A DNA stretch of 64,000 bases from Pseudomonas sp. RIT623 (GCF_004519305.1 NZ_SOZA01000020.1:1-64000), one strand, 5' to 3'. Positions 40,134 to 49,464 are shown, counted from the first letter of the stretch. Numbers and translations are program-made. The notes: generated by a model not told the origin, from the sequence alone.

Positions 40134-40333
40134 CGCAACGGTTACGGCCTGCAATACCCGTAGGAGCCAGCTTGCTGGCGAACCAGGCGACGCGGAGGAT
40201 GGCACCGGCTGCGCCGGTGTTCACAACGCTTACGGCCTGCAATACCCGTAGGAGCCAGCCTTGCTGGCGAACCAGGCGACGCGGAGGATGGCACCGGCTA
40301 TGCCGGTGTTCGCGGCTAAAGCCGCTCCTACAG
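40134..40333. repeat. Tandem REP-containing repeat, 88-bp period
   Basis: Two nearly identical segments share TACGGCCTGCAATACCCG followed by TAGGAGCCAGC...TTGCTGGCGAACCAGGCGACGCGGAGGATGGCACCGGC. Their GTAGGAGCC motifs start at 40160 and 40248, giving an 88-bp unit. A closing GCTAAAGCCGCTCCTACAG half-site ends the cluster. The fixed spacing means the unit was duplicated as a whole. Confidence 0.85.
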
Positions 40334-40427
40334 GGACCGTGCCGGTTCGCCATTGGCGATGGGCGCACACCAGGCTGGAGACCTGTCTAAGCTGCACTGC
40401 ACCTTTCCCCCGATGGAGACGCCTCTC

Positions 40428-41438
40428 ATGAGCAGCAAAGCCATCTACATCCAACCCGGCGGCGGCTACGACAAGGTCCAGGTCGGCACCTGCGAGGCCG
40501 TCGCGCCCAAGGCCGGCGAAATCACCGTGCGCCTGCACGCCAGTTCCCTCAATTACCATGACTTTGCCGTGGTCAGCGGCATGTGGGGGCCGAGCGAGCG
40601 CCGTATCCCCATGGCCGATGGTGCCGGCGAGGTCATCGCGGTGGGCGCCGGTGTCAGCGAGTTCCAGGTCGGCGATGCGGTGGTCAGCACCTTCTTCCCC
40701 GACTGGCTCGACGGCCAGGCCCAGGTCGAAGGCTTCGCCAGCGTGCCGGGCGATGGCATCGACGGCTACGCCCGCGAGCAGGTGACCGCCCGCGCCACCT
40801 CGTTCACCCATGCGCCCAAGGGCTACAGCCATGCCGAGTCGGCGACCCTGACCACCGCCGGGCTCACGGCCTGGCGCGCGCTGATGAGCGATGACCACCT
40901 CAAGCCGGGTGACAGCGTGCTGGTGCAGGGCACCGGTGGCGTGTCTATCTTCGCCTTGCAGTTCGCCAAGCTGGCCGGCGCCACGGTGATCGCCACTTCG
41001 TCCAGCGATGCCAAGCTCGAGCGCCTCAAGGCTCTTGGCGCGGACCACCTGATCAACTACAAGACCACGCCGGCATGGGGCGAGAAAGTGCGTGAGCTCA
41101 CTGCTGGACGTGGCGTGGACCATGTGATCGAAGTCGGCGGCCCGGCCACTCTGGAGCAATCGATGATCGCCGCGCGCATCGGTGGGCATGTGTCGTTGAT
41201 CGGCATCCTTACCGGTGTCGCCGGACAGTTGCCGTTGGTCCAGGCGCTGGTGCGGCAGATCCGCCTGCAAGGGGTACTGGTGGGCAGCCGCGCGCAACAG
41301 CAGGCGATGGTCCGCGCCATCGACGCCAATGGCCTGCGGCCGGTGGTGGACAAGCACTTTGAACTGGAGCAGATCGTCGAGGCGTTCCGCTACCAGGAGA
41401 GCAACCGGCATTTCGGCAAGATTTGCCTGACCTGGTGA
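40428..41438 (+). CDS. Zinc-independent quinone-reductase-like NAD(P)-dependent oxidoreductase
   Basis: 336 residues from MSSKAIYIQPGGG; GGAG lies eight bases upstream. An alternative in-frame ATG five codons earlier would give METPLMSSK. It is a medium-chain dehydrogenase: N-terminal GroES-like catalytic domain, then the nucleotide motif VLVQGTGGVSIFALQFAKLAGA and ATSSSDAKLERLKALGADHLINY. The usual structural-zinc cysteines are absent, as in quinone oxidoreductases. It probably reduces enals, quinones or alcohols/aldehydes; substrate not inferable. Confidence 0.85.
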   Translation: MSSKAIYIQPGGGYDKVQVGTCEAVAPKAGEITVRLHASSLNYHDFAVVSGMWGPSERRIPMADGAGEVIAVGAGVSEFQVGDAVVSTFFPDWLDGQAQVEGFASVPGDGIDGYAREQVTARATSFTHAPKGYSHAESATLTTAGLTAWRALMSDDHLKPGDSVLVQGTGGVSIFALQFAKLAGATVIATSSSDAKLERLKALGADHLINYKTTPAWGEKVRELTAGRGVDHVIEVGGPATLEQSMIAARIGGHVSLIGILTGVAGQLPLVQALVRQIRLQGVLVGSRAQQQAMVRAIDANGLRPVVDKHFELEQIVEAFRYQESNRHFGKICLTW

Positions 41439-41488
41439 TGCAGCAGATGGCTTGCGGGTGATCTCATGGTCCTCGCTGGCGCAATCCC

Positions 41489-41573
41489 TGCAGGAGCGGG
41501 CCGCGAACACCGGCGCGGCGGGTGGCAGACACCGCGGCGCCTGGTTCGCCAGCAAGGCTGGCGCCTACAAGAG
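41489..41573. repeat. REP element (imperfect)
   Basis: It contains CAGGAGCGGGCCGCGAACACC, then TTCGCCAGCAAGGCTGGCGCC, then a truncated TACAAG end. It is a diverged member of the REP family between the oxidoreductase and the GNAT gene. Confidence 0.55.
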
Positions 41574-41580
41574 GAGCGCT

Positions 41581-42474
41581 TCAGGTATGTGAGAGCAGTG
41601 GGAACATCAGCGGCTGCGCTTGCAGGGCGGTGGCGGTCGAACCCCAGACGAACAACGCATCGTCGTTATCCACAAGCCGGGTGGCGAACCCTTCGCCCTG
41701 CAACGGCGTGAAGCCCAGCACCACCTCGCGGGTCTCGCCGCGGACCAACTCCCCGACAATCTCCAGCAACGCGACCGGCCGTGCGCAGTACACCTCGGCC
41801 AGCAGCATCCGGCCTTGCTCGTGCTCCACCACCACATAGGCGTCATGCGCCGTCGAATAGTGCAGCGCCTCGCGGTACGGGCCCTGGCAATAGAACATGG
41901 TCTGCGACACATGCGGCTGCAGGCTCAAACGTGCCTGTGGACAACTGCTGGCGACCGTTGCCATGAAATGGCGGCGTTGATCGCTGGCATCGAGGTCAAC
42001 CGGTTTGAAGCTGCTGGCACGCGGGGAGGCCGACCACGGCAGGTAATGCTCGTGCTCGACCACCCGGCGAAAGCCGAACTTCGGGTACAGCTCCAGCACC
42101 GTGCTGTTGGCAAACAGGTACAGCAGGTCGCAGCGCTTGGCCCAGCGCGACACCAGGCGCTCCATCAGGTAGCGGCTGTAGCCATTGCCTTGGGCCTCGG
42201 GTGCGGTCATCACCGTGCCGATCTGCACGGTGCGCAGGTGCTGGCCGTCGAGGCTGAAGTCGAGTCGGTTGCTCGAGGCGTTGGCCAGCATCTGGCCCTG
42301 GCGCACCAGCGAGCAAGGCTGGTGGTCGTCCGGCCAGAAGCCGGCCTGGTACCAGGCTTCGAAATCGAAGCCGTAGGTCTGTTGGGTCAGGGCATTGAGT
42401 GCGCCGCGCAGGTGCGGGTCGTCGCGGTAGTGCTCGACCAGGCGCAGGCTGGGGTCATCGAGAATGACGGTCAT
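41581..42474 (-). CDS. GNAT family acetyltransferase (Eis-like size)
   Basis: 297 residues. The GNAT core includes RTVQIGTVMTAPEAQGNGYSRYLMERLV, with the acetyl-CoA loop around QGNGYS. A C-terminal domain (from about residue 150) contains TMFYCQGPYREALHYSTAHDAYVVVE. The layout is like Eis-type acetyltransferases, though I do not claim that specific function. It is divergent from the GabP-like permease. Confidence 0.7.
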   Translation of the reverse strand: MTVILDDPSLRLVEHYRDDPHLRGALNALTQQTYGFDFEAWYQAGFWPDDHQPCSLVRQGQMLANASSNRLDFSLDGQHLRTVQIGTVMTAPEAQGNGYSRYLMERLVSRWAKRCDLLYLFANSTVLELYPKFGFRRVVEHEHYLPWSASPRASSFKPVDLDASDQRRHFMATVASSCPQARLSLQPHVSQTMFYCQGPYREALHYSTAHDAYVVVEHEQGRMLLAEVYCARPVALLEIVGELVRGETREVVLGFTPLQGEGFATRLVDNDDALFVWGSTATALQAQPLMFPLLSHT

Positions 42475-42901
42475 GGCATCCCTTGCTGTTGGTGAAGTGG
42501 GATGAACGTTACCTGCCGCGCGTTTGCAAAACTGTAAGGCTTTGTGCGGCGGGCTTGCCCCGAGACAGTGCCGGCAGCGTGCTCATCGCCAGCCATTCTT
42601 GACGGGGGAATCCCTGGCGCGACGCGGATTGACGCAAATGGACAAGCCGAACGCGACATCTGCCGCGATCGGGCATGGGGTGTCGTGATCGCGCACCTAC
42701 GGGACGTTCTCGAACAATTTTCCCACCGCCCGGGGGGCTTAAATGAACCCCGAAATCGCCGGTGCGTTGCTCTGTGAAAGCGTGAACAAGGTCAACAACA
42801 GAGCGTGAGCGACGTGTCATTCTTATTGCTTTTCAAGGAGATACTGTTTCGCCTACGCCTGCCCATCCCGTCCTTGTGTCCGCAAAAAGAGAACAATATC
42901 A
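42475..42901. other. Intergenic region upstream of the permease gene
   Basis: A 427-bp gap with no convincing gene. It must hold the promoters of both divergent genes and their regulatory sites. A short inverted pair (CCGGGGGG...CCCCG) and a purine-rich AAGGAG just before the permease ATG are the only landmarks recognised. Confidence 0.4.
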
Positions 42902-44287
42902 ATGAACACCGTGGGAACTGATGGCAACCTTGCACAAGGTTTCAAGCCACGTCATGTAACGATGCTGTCGATCGCCGGCATCATCGGTGCCGGACTTTTC
43001 GTCGGCTCCGGCCACGCTATCGCGGCCGCCGGGCCCGCCACCATTCTTTCCTATTTCGTGGCCGGCACCCTGGTGGTGCTGGTGATGCGCATGCTCGGCG
43101 AAATGGCCGTGGCCCACCCCGATACCGGTTCGTTTTCCACCTATGCCGACCAGGCCATCGGCCGCTGGGCCGGCTACACCATCGGCTGGTTGTACTGGTG
43201 GTTCTGGGTGCTGGTGATCCCCATCGAGGCGCTGGCCGCCGGGCATGTGCTCAATGCCTGGTTCCCCCAGGTGGACAGCTGGATCTTCGCCCTGGGCTCG
43301 GTGTTGCTGCTGGCCTGCACCAACCTGTTCAGCGTGGCCAAGTACGGCGAGTTCGAGTTCTGGTTCGCCATCCTCAAGGTCACCGCGATCCTCGGCTTCA
43401 TCGGCCTGGGCTTCGCCGCCTTGATGGGCTGGCTGCCCGCGCGCGAGGTCAGCGGCCTGAGCAGCCTGATGGAGGAGCACGGCGGCTTCGCGCCCAAGGG
43501 CTGGTCGGCGGTGGTGGGGGCGTTCATCACCGTGATGTTCAGCTTCATCGGCACCGAGGCGGTGACCATCGCGGCGTCCGAGTCCAGCGACCCGGCGCGC
43601 AACATCGCCAAGGCCACCCGCTCGGTGATCTGGCGCATCAGCACCTTCTACATCCTGTCGATCTTCGTGATCATTTCGGTGGTGCCGTGGAACGATCCGC
43701 AGTTGGCCGTGGTGGGTTCGTACCAGCGGGCGCTGGAAATCATGAACATTTCCAACGCCGCGTTGATGGTCGACTTCGTGGTGCTGATCGCGGTGACCAG
43801 TTGCATGAACTCATCGATCTACATCGCCTCGCGGATGATGTATTCGCTGGCCAAGCGCGGTGACGCCCCGGCCATGCTCAAGCACACCTCAAAGGTCGGC
43901 GTACCGCGCGCGGCGGTGTTCGGCAGCACGCTGATCGGCGCGGCCATCGCCATCCTCAACTACTTCGCGCCCAAGGGCGTGTTCGAGTTTTTGCTGGCCA
44001 GTTCCGGCGCCATCGCCTTGCTGGTGTACCTGGTGATCGCCATTTCGCAGTTGCGCATGCGTGGGCGCCTGGAGCGCGAGAACGCCAACCTGAAGTTTCG
44101 CATGTGGCTGTTCCCCTACCTGACCTGGGCGGTGATCCTGTTCATCAGCGGCGCCTTGGCGGTGATGATGTTCACCGAGGAGCACCGCGCCGAGGTGACC
44201 GCCACCTTGAGCCTGGCGATTTTGATTTCGTTCCTCGGCATCGTCACCAGCCGCGGCCACGGCCGTAGCGTGGCAGCCCAAGCATGA
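42902..44287 (+). CDS. GabP-like amino acid permease
   Basis: 461 residues with twelve membrane segments. It belongs to the APC superfamily, AAT family: the start GFKPRHVTMLSIAGIIGAGLFVGSG, the consensus STYADQAIGRWAGYTIGWLYWW and the FIGTEAVTIAASESSDPARNIAKATRSVIWRI loop are typical of GabP/ProY/AroP-type permeases. The substrate is most likely GABA or a related amino acid. An AAGGAG site lies upstream at a somewhat long distance. Confidence 0.88.
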   Translation: MNTVGTDGNLAQGFKPRHVTMLSIAGIIGAGLFVGSGHAIAAAGPATILSYFVAGTLVVLVMRMLGEMAVAHPDTGSFSTYADQAIGRWAGYTIGWLYWWFWVLVIPIEALAAGHVLNAWFPQVDSWIFALGSVLLLACTNLFSVAKYGEFEFWFAILKVTAILGFIGLGFAALMGWLPAREVSGLSSLMEEHGGFAPKGWSAVVGAFITVMFSFIGTEAVTIAASESSDPARNIAKATRSVIWRISTFYILSIFVIISVVPWNDPQLAVVGSYQRALEIMNISNAALMVDFVVLIAVTSCMNSSIYIASRMMYSLAKRGDAPAMLKHTSKVGVPRAAVFGSTLIGAAIAILNYFAPKGVFEFLLASSGAIALLVYLVIAISQLRMRGRLERENANLKFRMWLFPYLTWAVILFISGALAVMMFTEEHRAEVTATLSLAILISFLGIVTSRGHGRSVAAQA

Positions 44288-44351
44288 CCCTGTAGGCGCC
44301 GGTGCCATCCACCGCGTTGTCTGCTACAGGGCAAAGTAGGCTGCACTCTGC

Positions 44352-44533
44352 GTAGGAGCCGGCTTGCCGGCGAACACCGGCACAGCCGGTGCTATCCACC
44401 GTGTTGCATGGTTCGCCAGCAAGCTGGCTCCTACAGGGCACGGGCAGTTGCTCTGCGTAGGAGCCGGCTTTGCCGGCGAACACCGGCGTAGCCGGTGCCA
44501 GGCACTGCGTCGCCAGCAAGCTGGCTCCTGCGG
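44352..44533. repeat. REP pairs, two in tandem
   Basis: Two units begin GTAGGAGCCGGCTTG.CCGGCGAACACCGGC. Each ends AGCAAGCTGGCTCCT, with an inner CACCGG...CCGGTG palindrome. They lie between the permease and hydrolase genes, which converge. Confidence 0.8.
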
Positions 44534-44567
44534 ACCGGGGCCGCAGGTGGGGCCTGCTATCTGGCCC

Positions 44568-45563
44568 CTAACGCTCGCTGGGAAACAGCCAGCTAGCCAC
44601 CTGCGGGCTGGCCAGCAGCTGCGCGGCATTGTGCCCGACCCCGGGCACCACGAACTGCCGATGAGCGATGTCGACAGCCCAGGCGCGCGACACAAACCTC
44701 TCGTAACGCAGATAGCCGAGCTGGCGCTCGACGCGGTCGCGCCCCTGCGCCTCGGCGCCACAGCTGTGGTCCATGATGCGGCTGGTGGCATGGGTATCGC
44801 GTTCGCCCACCAGGTAGGTCACGTTGCGCGCCGCATAGCGGCGAAACAACTGTTTGGCGTCCAGGCCTTGGCTGACCAGGTAGGCGGGAGGCTGCTCGAG
44901 GCCATAGCGATACTGGTTGTAGCCCGGGCAATGCTTGCCCGGCAGCGGCGCGAAGCCCGTGGGCGTTGGCCGATTGGCGTCCAGGTACAGGTACGAGGAT
45001 GGGCTGGAAATCACATAGCGCACCGGCAGGCCCGCGACCGCCTTGCCCAGCACGGCGTAGCGCTGCATGAGCTGGGCACCGGCCGAGTGGCCGATCAGCA
45101 CGACTTCCTTGAGACGCGGGAAGCGCCTGCTGTCGGCCAGGTAGGCCAGCAGGTCGTCGAGCACGCTGAAGGTGGCGATGCCGCGGCGACCGGCGCTCGA
45201 TTCGCTGCCTTGCATCCACCGGTCCTTGGGCCATAGCGGCATGGCGTCGGTGGCAGGCGAATCGTCGGCGCTGAGGAAATTGGGCGCGATCAGCAAGACG
45301 GCGGGGCCGCCAAGCCCGGCGTTGGCCAACAGCTGCTGCGCGCCAGCGTAGTAGTCCAGGGCATTACGGCGCACGCCATGGACAATCACCACGGCACGTT
45401 CGGCCAGCTCGGGCCGGAGCTGGTCGGCATTGCTGTAGGCAAGCAAATCGTAGGGCTGGGCCCGGCCAAGCTGCAGCACTTGCACCGCCGCCAGGGTGAC
45501 GTTGCTGAACAAGGTCAGTAGCAGAGCCATGCTCCAGGTTTTTACGGTGCAACTGACGCGCAT
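44568..45563 (-). CDS. Secreted alpha/beta hydrolase
   Basis: 331 residues from MRVSCTVKTWSMALL, with a signal peptide cleaved around NVTLAA. The nucleophile elbow is GHSAG (Ser160) in VVLIGHSAGAQLM, an oxyanion segment VIVHGVRRNALDYY precedes it, and a C-terminal His lies in VVPGVGHNAAQ. It is probably an exported esterase or lipase-like hydrolase. The tightly packed aromatic and cysteine residues (CPGYNQ, DHSCGAE) suggest a disulphide. Substrate unknown. Confidence 0.82.
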   Translation of the reverse strand: MRVSCTVKTWSMALLLTLFSNVTLAAVQVLQLGRAQPYDLLAYSNADQLRPELAERAVVIVHGVRRNALDYYAGAQQLLANAGLGGPAVLLIAPNFLSADDSPATDAMPLWPKDRWMQGSESSAGRRGIATFSVLDDLLAYLADSRRFPRLKEVVLIGHSAGAQLMQRYAVLGKAVAGLPVRYVISSPSSYLYLDANRPTPTGFAPLPGKHCPGYNQYRYGLEQPPAYLVSQGLDAKQLFRRYAARNVTYLVGERDTHATSRIMDHSCGAEAQGRDRVERQLGYLRYERFVSRAWAVDIAHRQFVVPGVGHNAAQLLASPQVASWLFPSER

Positions 45564-46119
45564 CCTGGCGGACTCCTTTGCAAGGGCCAAGCATCACGGC
45601 CAGGCGTAGTGGCGAACTGATGCTTTTGCCGCTGGCGTGATGTCATCTGAATGTTACATGAGCGCTTTAGCTAATCAATGGTGTGCTTCGCAAGCGCAAT
45701 GTTATTCATTTGGGTGGTTATGCCTGTGCACTGAACGTGAACTTTTCATTTAATCGATGAAATGCGACTTTGCACGTATTGACAGCTGCCGCGGGCTCCT
45801 CAAAAATCTGTGGCCTGAGCGTCGCTTCGGTTGGAACCGAAGAAAATATAACAAGGGATAATGATAATGCTTGGATGTCTTTGGCAGCACCTGAAAATAA
45901 AAACAACTGCTTCCAGTATGGATTTCCTTGCACGGATAGCCGCTCACCACGCCTCCTTTTCGCCACACCCTGCCTTTTAGTTAATCCTGCCCATTTATCG
46001 CGCGACCACTGACTTTTCACAAAAGACGTGGGGCCGCATTGTGCCTGAAACTTAGTATGCCGTGCCCGCTGGGGTAGGGTTGCCAAGTGCTGGGTGCTCG
46101 AAAAAAGTAGATTGATACT
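45564..46119. other. Long AT-rich intergenic region before the biosynthetic operon
   Basis: About 560 bases that are visibly less GC-rich than the neighbours. Frames of 80 and 144 codons exist but have no ribosome site, family similarity or regular composition, so I do not call a gene. The stretch probably carries regulatory sites for the downstream operon; the change in composition suggests an insertion boundary. Confidence 0.45.
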
Positions 46120-46149
46120 TTGACGGCTATTGTTTGCCCGCAATAAATA
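46120..46149 (+). promoter_or_regulatory. Candidate sigma-70 promoter of the biosynthetic operon
   Basis: TTGACG and TAAATA are separated by 18 bases, about 48 bases upstream of the first operon start codon. The -35 is near consensus and the -10 is acceptable. No operator or binding-site palindrome was recognised. Confidence 0.5.
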
Positions 46150-46196
46150 CAACGCCGTTAATGGAATGAATTGTAATCCAATGGAGTGGCTTGACC

Positions 46197-47246
46197 ATGT
46201 TCAAGAGTCGCAAACCCGTTGCGCTTGATGATCCTTCGCTCGAGCGCGTAAAACTCACGCCGCAGATGCTCGATTACGACCGCTTCGCCAATCGCGGCCG
46301 TTCGCAATACCTGCCCTATGTCATGAGCTTCAATGCCGCAGGCTATCAATCGGCGTCGATCAACACCGACCGCCTGGGCTTTCGCTTCGCCCACGACAAG
46401 CAAGGCCGGGCGATCAGTGCCGGCCAGCTCCAAGACTGTGCCGATGGCCCGGTAAACATTCTTGTCGGCGCGTCGCCGGCCTTGGGCTATGGGGCTTCCA
46501 GCGATGCCGCCTCGGTGGTCAGCAGGCTCGCGGCGCATGACCCGCAAGGCACCCCCTGGCTGAATTTTGCCGGCCACTGCTTCAACGCCACCCAAGAGCT
46601 GACGCTGTTCATGCTGCATATGCACCGGCTGCCGAAAATCCGCCGGATCGTGGTCATGGGGGGCTTCAACACCCTGGTGATGGCGCGGCTGCCAGAGTTC
46701 GTCCGCGGTGAACTGCCAGCGTTTTATTTCTGCGGCGAATATTACGAGAAGTTCGACGAGATCGCCGAGGAGCACGGGGCGAAGCTGCCGCCGGCAAAAC
46801 TTCCCAAGTGGCCCAATGAAACCACCGCGGTGCCACCTGTGGCGCAGACTCTGGCGCGGGCCACGGCCGATACGCTGAACTGCCTGAAAACCTGGAAGTG
46901 CCTGGCGCAGTCGCTGGGTGCGGAACTTTCCTTCGTCATGCAACCCTTGGCGACCTGGGTGCGTTCGCCTTGCGCCGAAGAACAGAAGTTGTTTGACGAA
47001 CTGGACCGTATTTCCCGGCTGGGGACCTGGCAACACTTGTACGGTGATATTTCCGACCCGGCGGTGGCTGCCCAGTACGCGGACAAACTCGCCAGCGGCT
47101 GCCATGCCCTGGGCATCCCGTTCAGCAACTTGGTCGACGCGCTGCAAGCGCGCCCGGCGGATGAATGGTTCTTTGTCGACCGCGCGCACTTTACCGACCT
47201 TGGAAACGATGTAGTGGCGCAGGCCATTCATGACCATCTGCAATGA
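46197..47246 (+). CDS. SGNH-fold protein at the head of the biosynthetic operon
   Basis: 349 residues from the ATG giving MFKSRKPVALDDPS; GGAG lies about ten bases upstream. A TTG two codons earlier is an unlikely alternative. The SGNH/GDSL pattern is visible: block I VGASPALGYG (Ser93), block III GGFN (Asn158), and block V DRAHFTDLGN (Asp328, His331). Similar proteins in pseudomonads carry the historical label 'inducer of phenazine A'; this is recalled, not tested. Being first in the operon with a ligase/carbamoyltransferase set, it may be a dedicated esterase or acyltransferase of the pathway. Confidence 0.75.
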   Translation: MFKSRKPVALDDPSLERVKLTPQMLDYDRFANRGRSQYLPYVMSFNAAGYQSASINTDRLGFRFAHDKQGRAISAGQLQDCADGPVNILVGASPALGYGASSDAASVVSRLAAHDPQGTPWLNFAGHCFNATQELTLFMLHMHRLPKIRRIVVMGGFNTLVMARLPEFVRGELPAFYFCGEYYEKFDEIAEEHGAKLPPAKLPKWPNETTAVPPVAQTLARATADTLNCLKTWKCLAQSLGAELSFVMQPLATWVRSPCAEEQKLFDELDRISRLGTWQHLYGDISDPAVAAQYADKLASGCHALGIPFSNLVDALQARPADEWFFVDRAHFTDLGNDVVAQAIHDHLQ

Positions 47247-47263
47247 CATGTGAGGAAAAGACC

Positions 47264-47359
47264 ATGTTCAAACGTATTCGCCAGGCCCTCGGATCGCTCT
47301 TCAAACGCAAGAAGAAGTCCAAGAAAAAGAACAATTCCTCTATTTATCCAATGCACTGA
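47264..47359 (+). CDS. Mini-ORF 1, 31-residue cationic peptide
   Basis: An ATG preceded by AGGAAAAG gives MFKRIRQALGSLFKRKKKS, then a lysine run and a short tail NNSSIYPMH. It stops at TGATG, overlapping the next start by one base. The coupling with a 701-residue enzyme argues for translation. More than a third of residues are basic and the first half could be an amphipathic helix. It may be a carrier or scaffold peptide, a leader peptide, or a small regulatory protein. Only the genetic context supports a role; no known family is recognised. Confidence 0.65.
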   Translation: MFKRIRQALGSLFKRKKKSKKKNNSSIYPMH

Positions 47360-49464
47360 TGAACAACCATCGGCAGTTATTTTCCAGCCTGCTCGGCGCC
47401 GAGTCGGGGGACCAGGCCCGGCGGATGTTTTCATCCGCCAGCCTGCGCGCCTGCCTTGCCGCCGCGCCCGGCGCCGCGCAGGTCGAGGCCGACTTCGCCT
47501 GCCCGCAGCAGCTGGCCGGCCTGGCCGCCGACGCCGCGCAGCGCTTGCAGGCCATCGGCCAGGGCTGGCGGCAGCTGCAGCAGCGTCTCGGCGAGCACGA
47601 GGGCCAGCTGCTGCGCGCCAAGGCCGTGCGTGAGGCCGCGCCGCTGTTGCTTGGCAGCCAGCACCTGATCCACGCCGTCTGCGCCAGTTGGAACAACGAA
47701 GCGCGCTATGCCATGGCCATGTTGCAGGTCCATGCGCTGGATGTTGGCGGTGGCCGGCCCGGCGCCAGCCGTATCCAGCGTTATCGCGAGCTGATGCGTG
47801 AGCTGGCGCCGTCGGATGCCGGCGAGGATCCCCAGTCCATCGGTGACGATTCCAGTGTCTGCGACGGTGCGTTCAACCTGGCGGCGATGCTGGTGCTGCT
47901 CGGGCATTTTCCCGAGTCGCTGTTGCCGCAGATCCTCGGGGCCAACCTCTACCTGCGCCATTGTGGCGTGTTGCCGATGTTCGCCTTCATCGCCGATGGG
48001 CAGCCTGGGCGCGAGCGCCTGCTCGACCTGCGCCGCGACCCGTGCGGTTCGGCGCAAGACCTGGCAACGCTGGCCGAGGCCGCGGTACGCGAGTACCTCG
48101 CCCAGGCCGCGCCCGAGGCCCAGCAAGGCATGCGCCAGGGGTATGGCTGGGCGCGCGGGCAGGTCGAGTCGGCGAACACCGCGCTGCTCGCCGTGCTGGA
48201 ACGCTGGCTCGACCCGCGCGAGGCCGCCCGTGACCTGATCAGCCGGCGACGCCCGGATGCCTGCCAGTACCACGAGAAAGCCCGCTTGAACAAAGTGCCG
48301 ATGCGCTCGCTGCTGGAGGAGGATGACTCGCTGCGGTTTCTCGAGCATCTGGCCGCCAGTGCCTATGTCCGCGCCGGCAACCCGCAAGGCAGCCCGTTGC
48401 TGACCACCCTGGTATCGCCGCGGGGCAAGATGTTCCGCATCTTCAGCCGCGACGACCTGGCCATCCTCGAGCGCTGGATCGCCGGGCTGCCTTACGCCGA
48501 ACAGCCTCAGCCACAGCCGGCTCGCGCGCTGTGGAAGGATGACGGCCTGCTGGCCGGGCTGCTGGGCGAGGAGGTCGAGGCGCCGATCCTGGCGACTCGC
48601 CTGGCACCGCGCCAGGCCTACCCGCGCTTGCTGCACGTCGAGCTGACCCCAGCCGAGCAGAACCATGCCCGGCACTACGTCAACCGCTGGCTGGTCAAGG
48701 CCGCCCGCGGGGTGGCCAAGGGCCGCTGCCCGCTACCCGAACGCTGGGCCCCAGGCGTGCTGCGCGAGTGGCTGCAACAGCAGCACGCGTTGTCCAACCA
48801 GGCGCTGGAGCAGCCTCAGGACCTGCCCAGCCGCGAAGAGGTGATTGCCGACATCGTCGCCCTGGCGCCGCTGACCATGATCGACGGCGCCTGGCTGGCC
48901 GGTTTCGCCCATCCGTCCCTGGCGGCCTCGACCTTTGGCAGCCGCCTGTTCGAGACCCTGTACGACGAGCTGGGCAACGGCCTCGAGGCACAGAACCACC
49001 CGGTGATCTACCGCCAGTTGCTGCGGGCGGTGCATGGCGAACTACCGGCCACCGCCGCGCCAGGCTATGCCGGCGCCGAGTGTTTCGCCGACGAGGACTT
49101 CGAGCTGCCGGTGTTCTGGCTGGCCATCGGCCGTTATCCCCAGAGCTACTGCCCGGAAATCCTCGGGCTCAACCTGGCGATGGAGTTGTCCGGCGTGGGC
49201 GGTGGCTACCGGCGCACCCACAAGGCCTTGGTCGCCTATGGCTACCCGACCCTGTTCGTCGACCTGCACAACGCCATCGACAACATTTCCACCGGCCACA
49301 GCGCCTGGGCTGCCGCCAGCCTGGACGCTTACCTCAGCGCATTTTCCACACGCGACCGCGACGAACTATGGGCGCGTATCCGTACCGGATACGTCGCGCT
49401 CAATCCACCCAGGGAGGACACCATGCTGGACAAGTTCAAGGAAACCATGAGGTCGCTGCTATGA
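47359..49464 (+). CDS. Heme-oxygenase-like diiron enzyme, 701 aa (iron-containing redox family)
   Basis: The C-terminal third has the HDO signature: YDELGNG (near residue 534), CPEILGLNLAMELSGVGGG (Glu600, Glu609) and DLHNAIDNISTGHS (Asp635, His637, Asp641, His647). Enzymes of this superfamily use two irons and O2 to oxidise amines or acids, for example N-oxygenation or C-C cleavage. An N-terminal segment LPQILGANLYLRHCGV (residues 189-204) mirrors the second block, so the protein seems to contain two related halves; the first lacks the ligand-like Glu. Start overlaps mini-ORF 1; the stop overlaps the carbamoyltransferase start. Confidence 0.8.
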   Translation: MNNHRQLFSSLLGAESGDQARRMFSSASLRACLAAAPGAAQVEADFACPQQLAGLAADAAQRLQAIGQGWRQLQQRLGEHEGQLLRAKAVREAAPLLLGSQHLIHAVCASWNNEARYAMAMLQVHALDVGGGRPGASRIQRYRELMRELAPSDAGEDPQSIGDDSSVCDGAFNLAAMLVLLGHFPESLLPQILGANLYLRHCGVLPMFAFIADGQPGRERLLDLRRDPCGSAQDLATLAEAAVREYLAQAAPEAQQGMRQGYGWARGQVESANTALLAVLERWLDPREAARDLISRRRPDACQYHEKARLNKVPMRSLLEEDDSLRFLEHLAASAYVRAGNPQGSPLLTTLVSPRGKMFRIFSRDDLAILERWIAGLPYAEQPQPQPARALWKDDGLLAGLLGEEVEAPILATRLAPRQAYPRLLHVELTPAEQNHARHYVNRWLVKAARGVAKGRCPLPERWAPGVLREWLQQQHALSNQALEQPQDLPSREEVIADIVALAPLTMIDGAWLAGFAHPSLAASTFGSRLFETLYDELGNGLEAQNHPVIYRQLLRAVHGELPATAAPGYAGAECFADEDFELPVFWLAIGRYPQSYCPEILGLNLAMELSGVGGGYRRTHKALVAYGYPTLFVDLHNAIDNISTGHSAWAAASLDAYLSAFSTRDRDELWARIRTGYVALNPPREDTMLDKFKETMRSLL

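Noticed and set aside
45718..46152. 144-codon minus-strand frame upstream of the biosynthetic operon
   Set aside because: No ribosome site, no recognisable domain, irregular composition; it overlaps the candidate promoter of the plus-strand operon.
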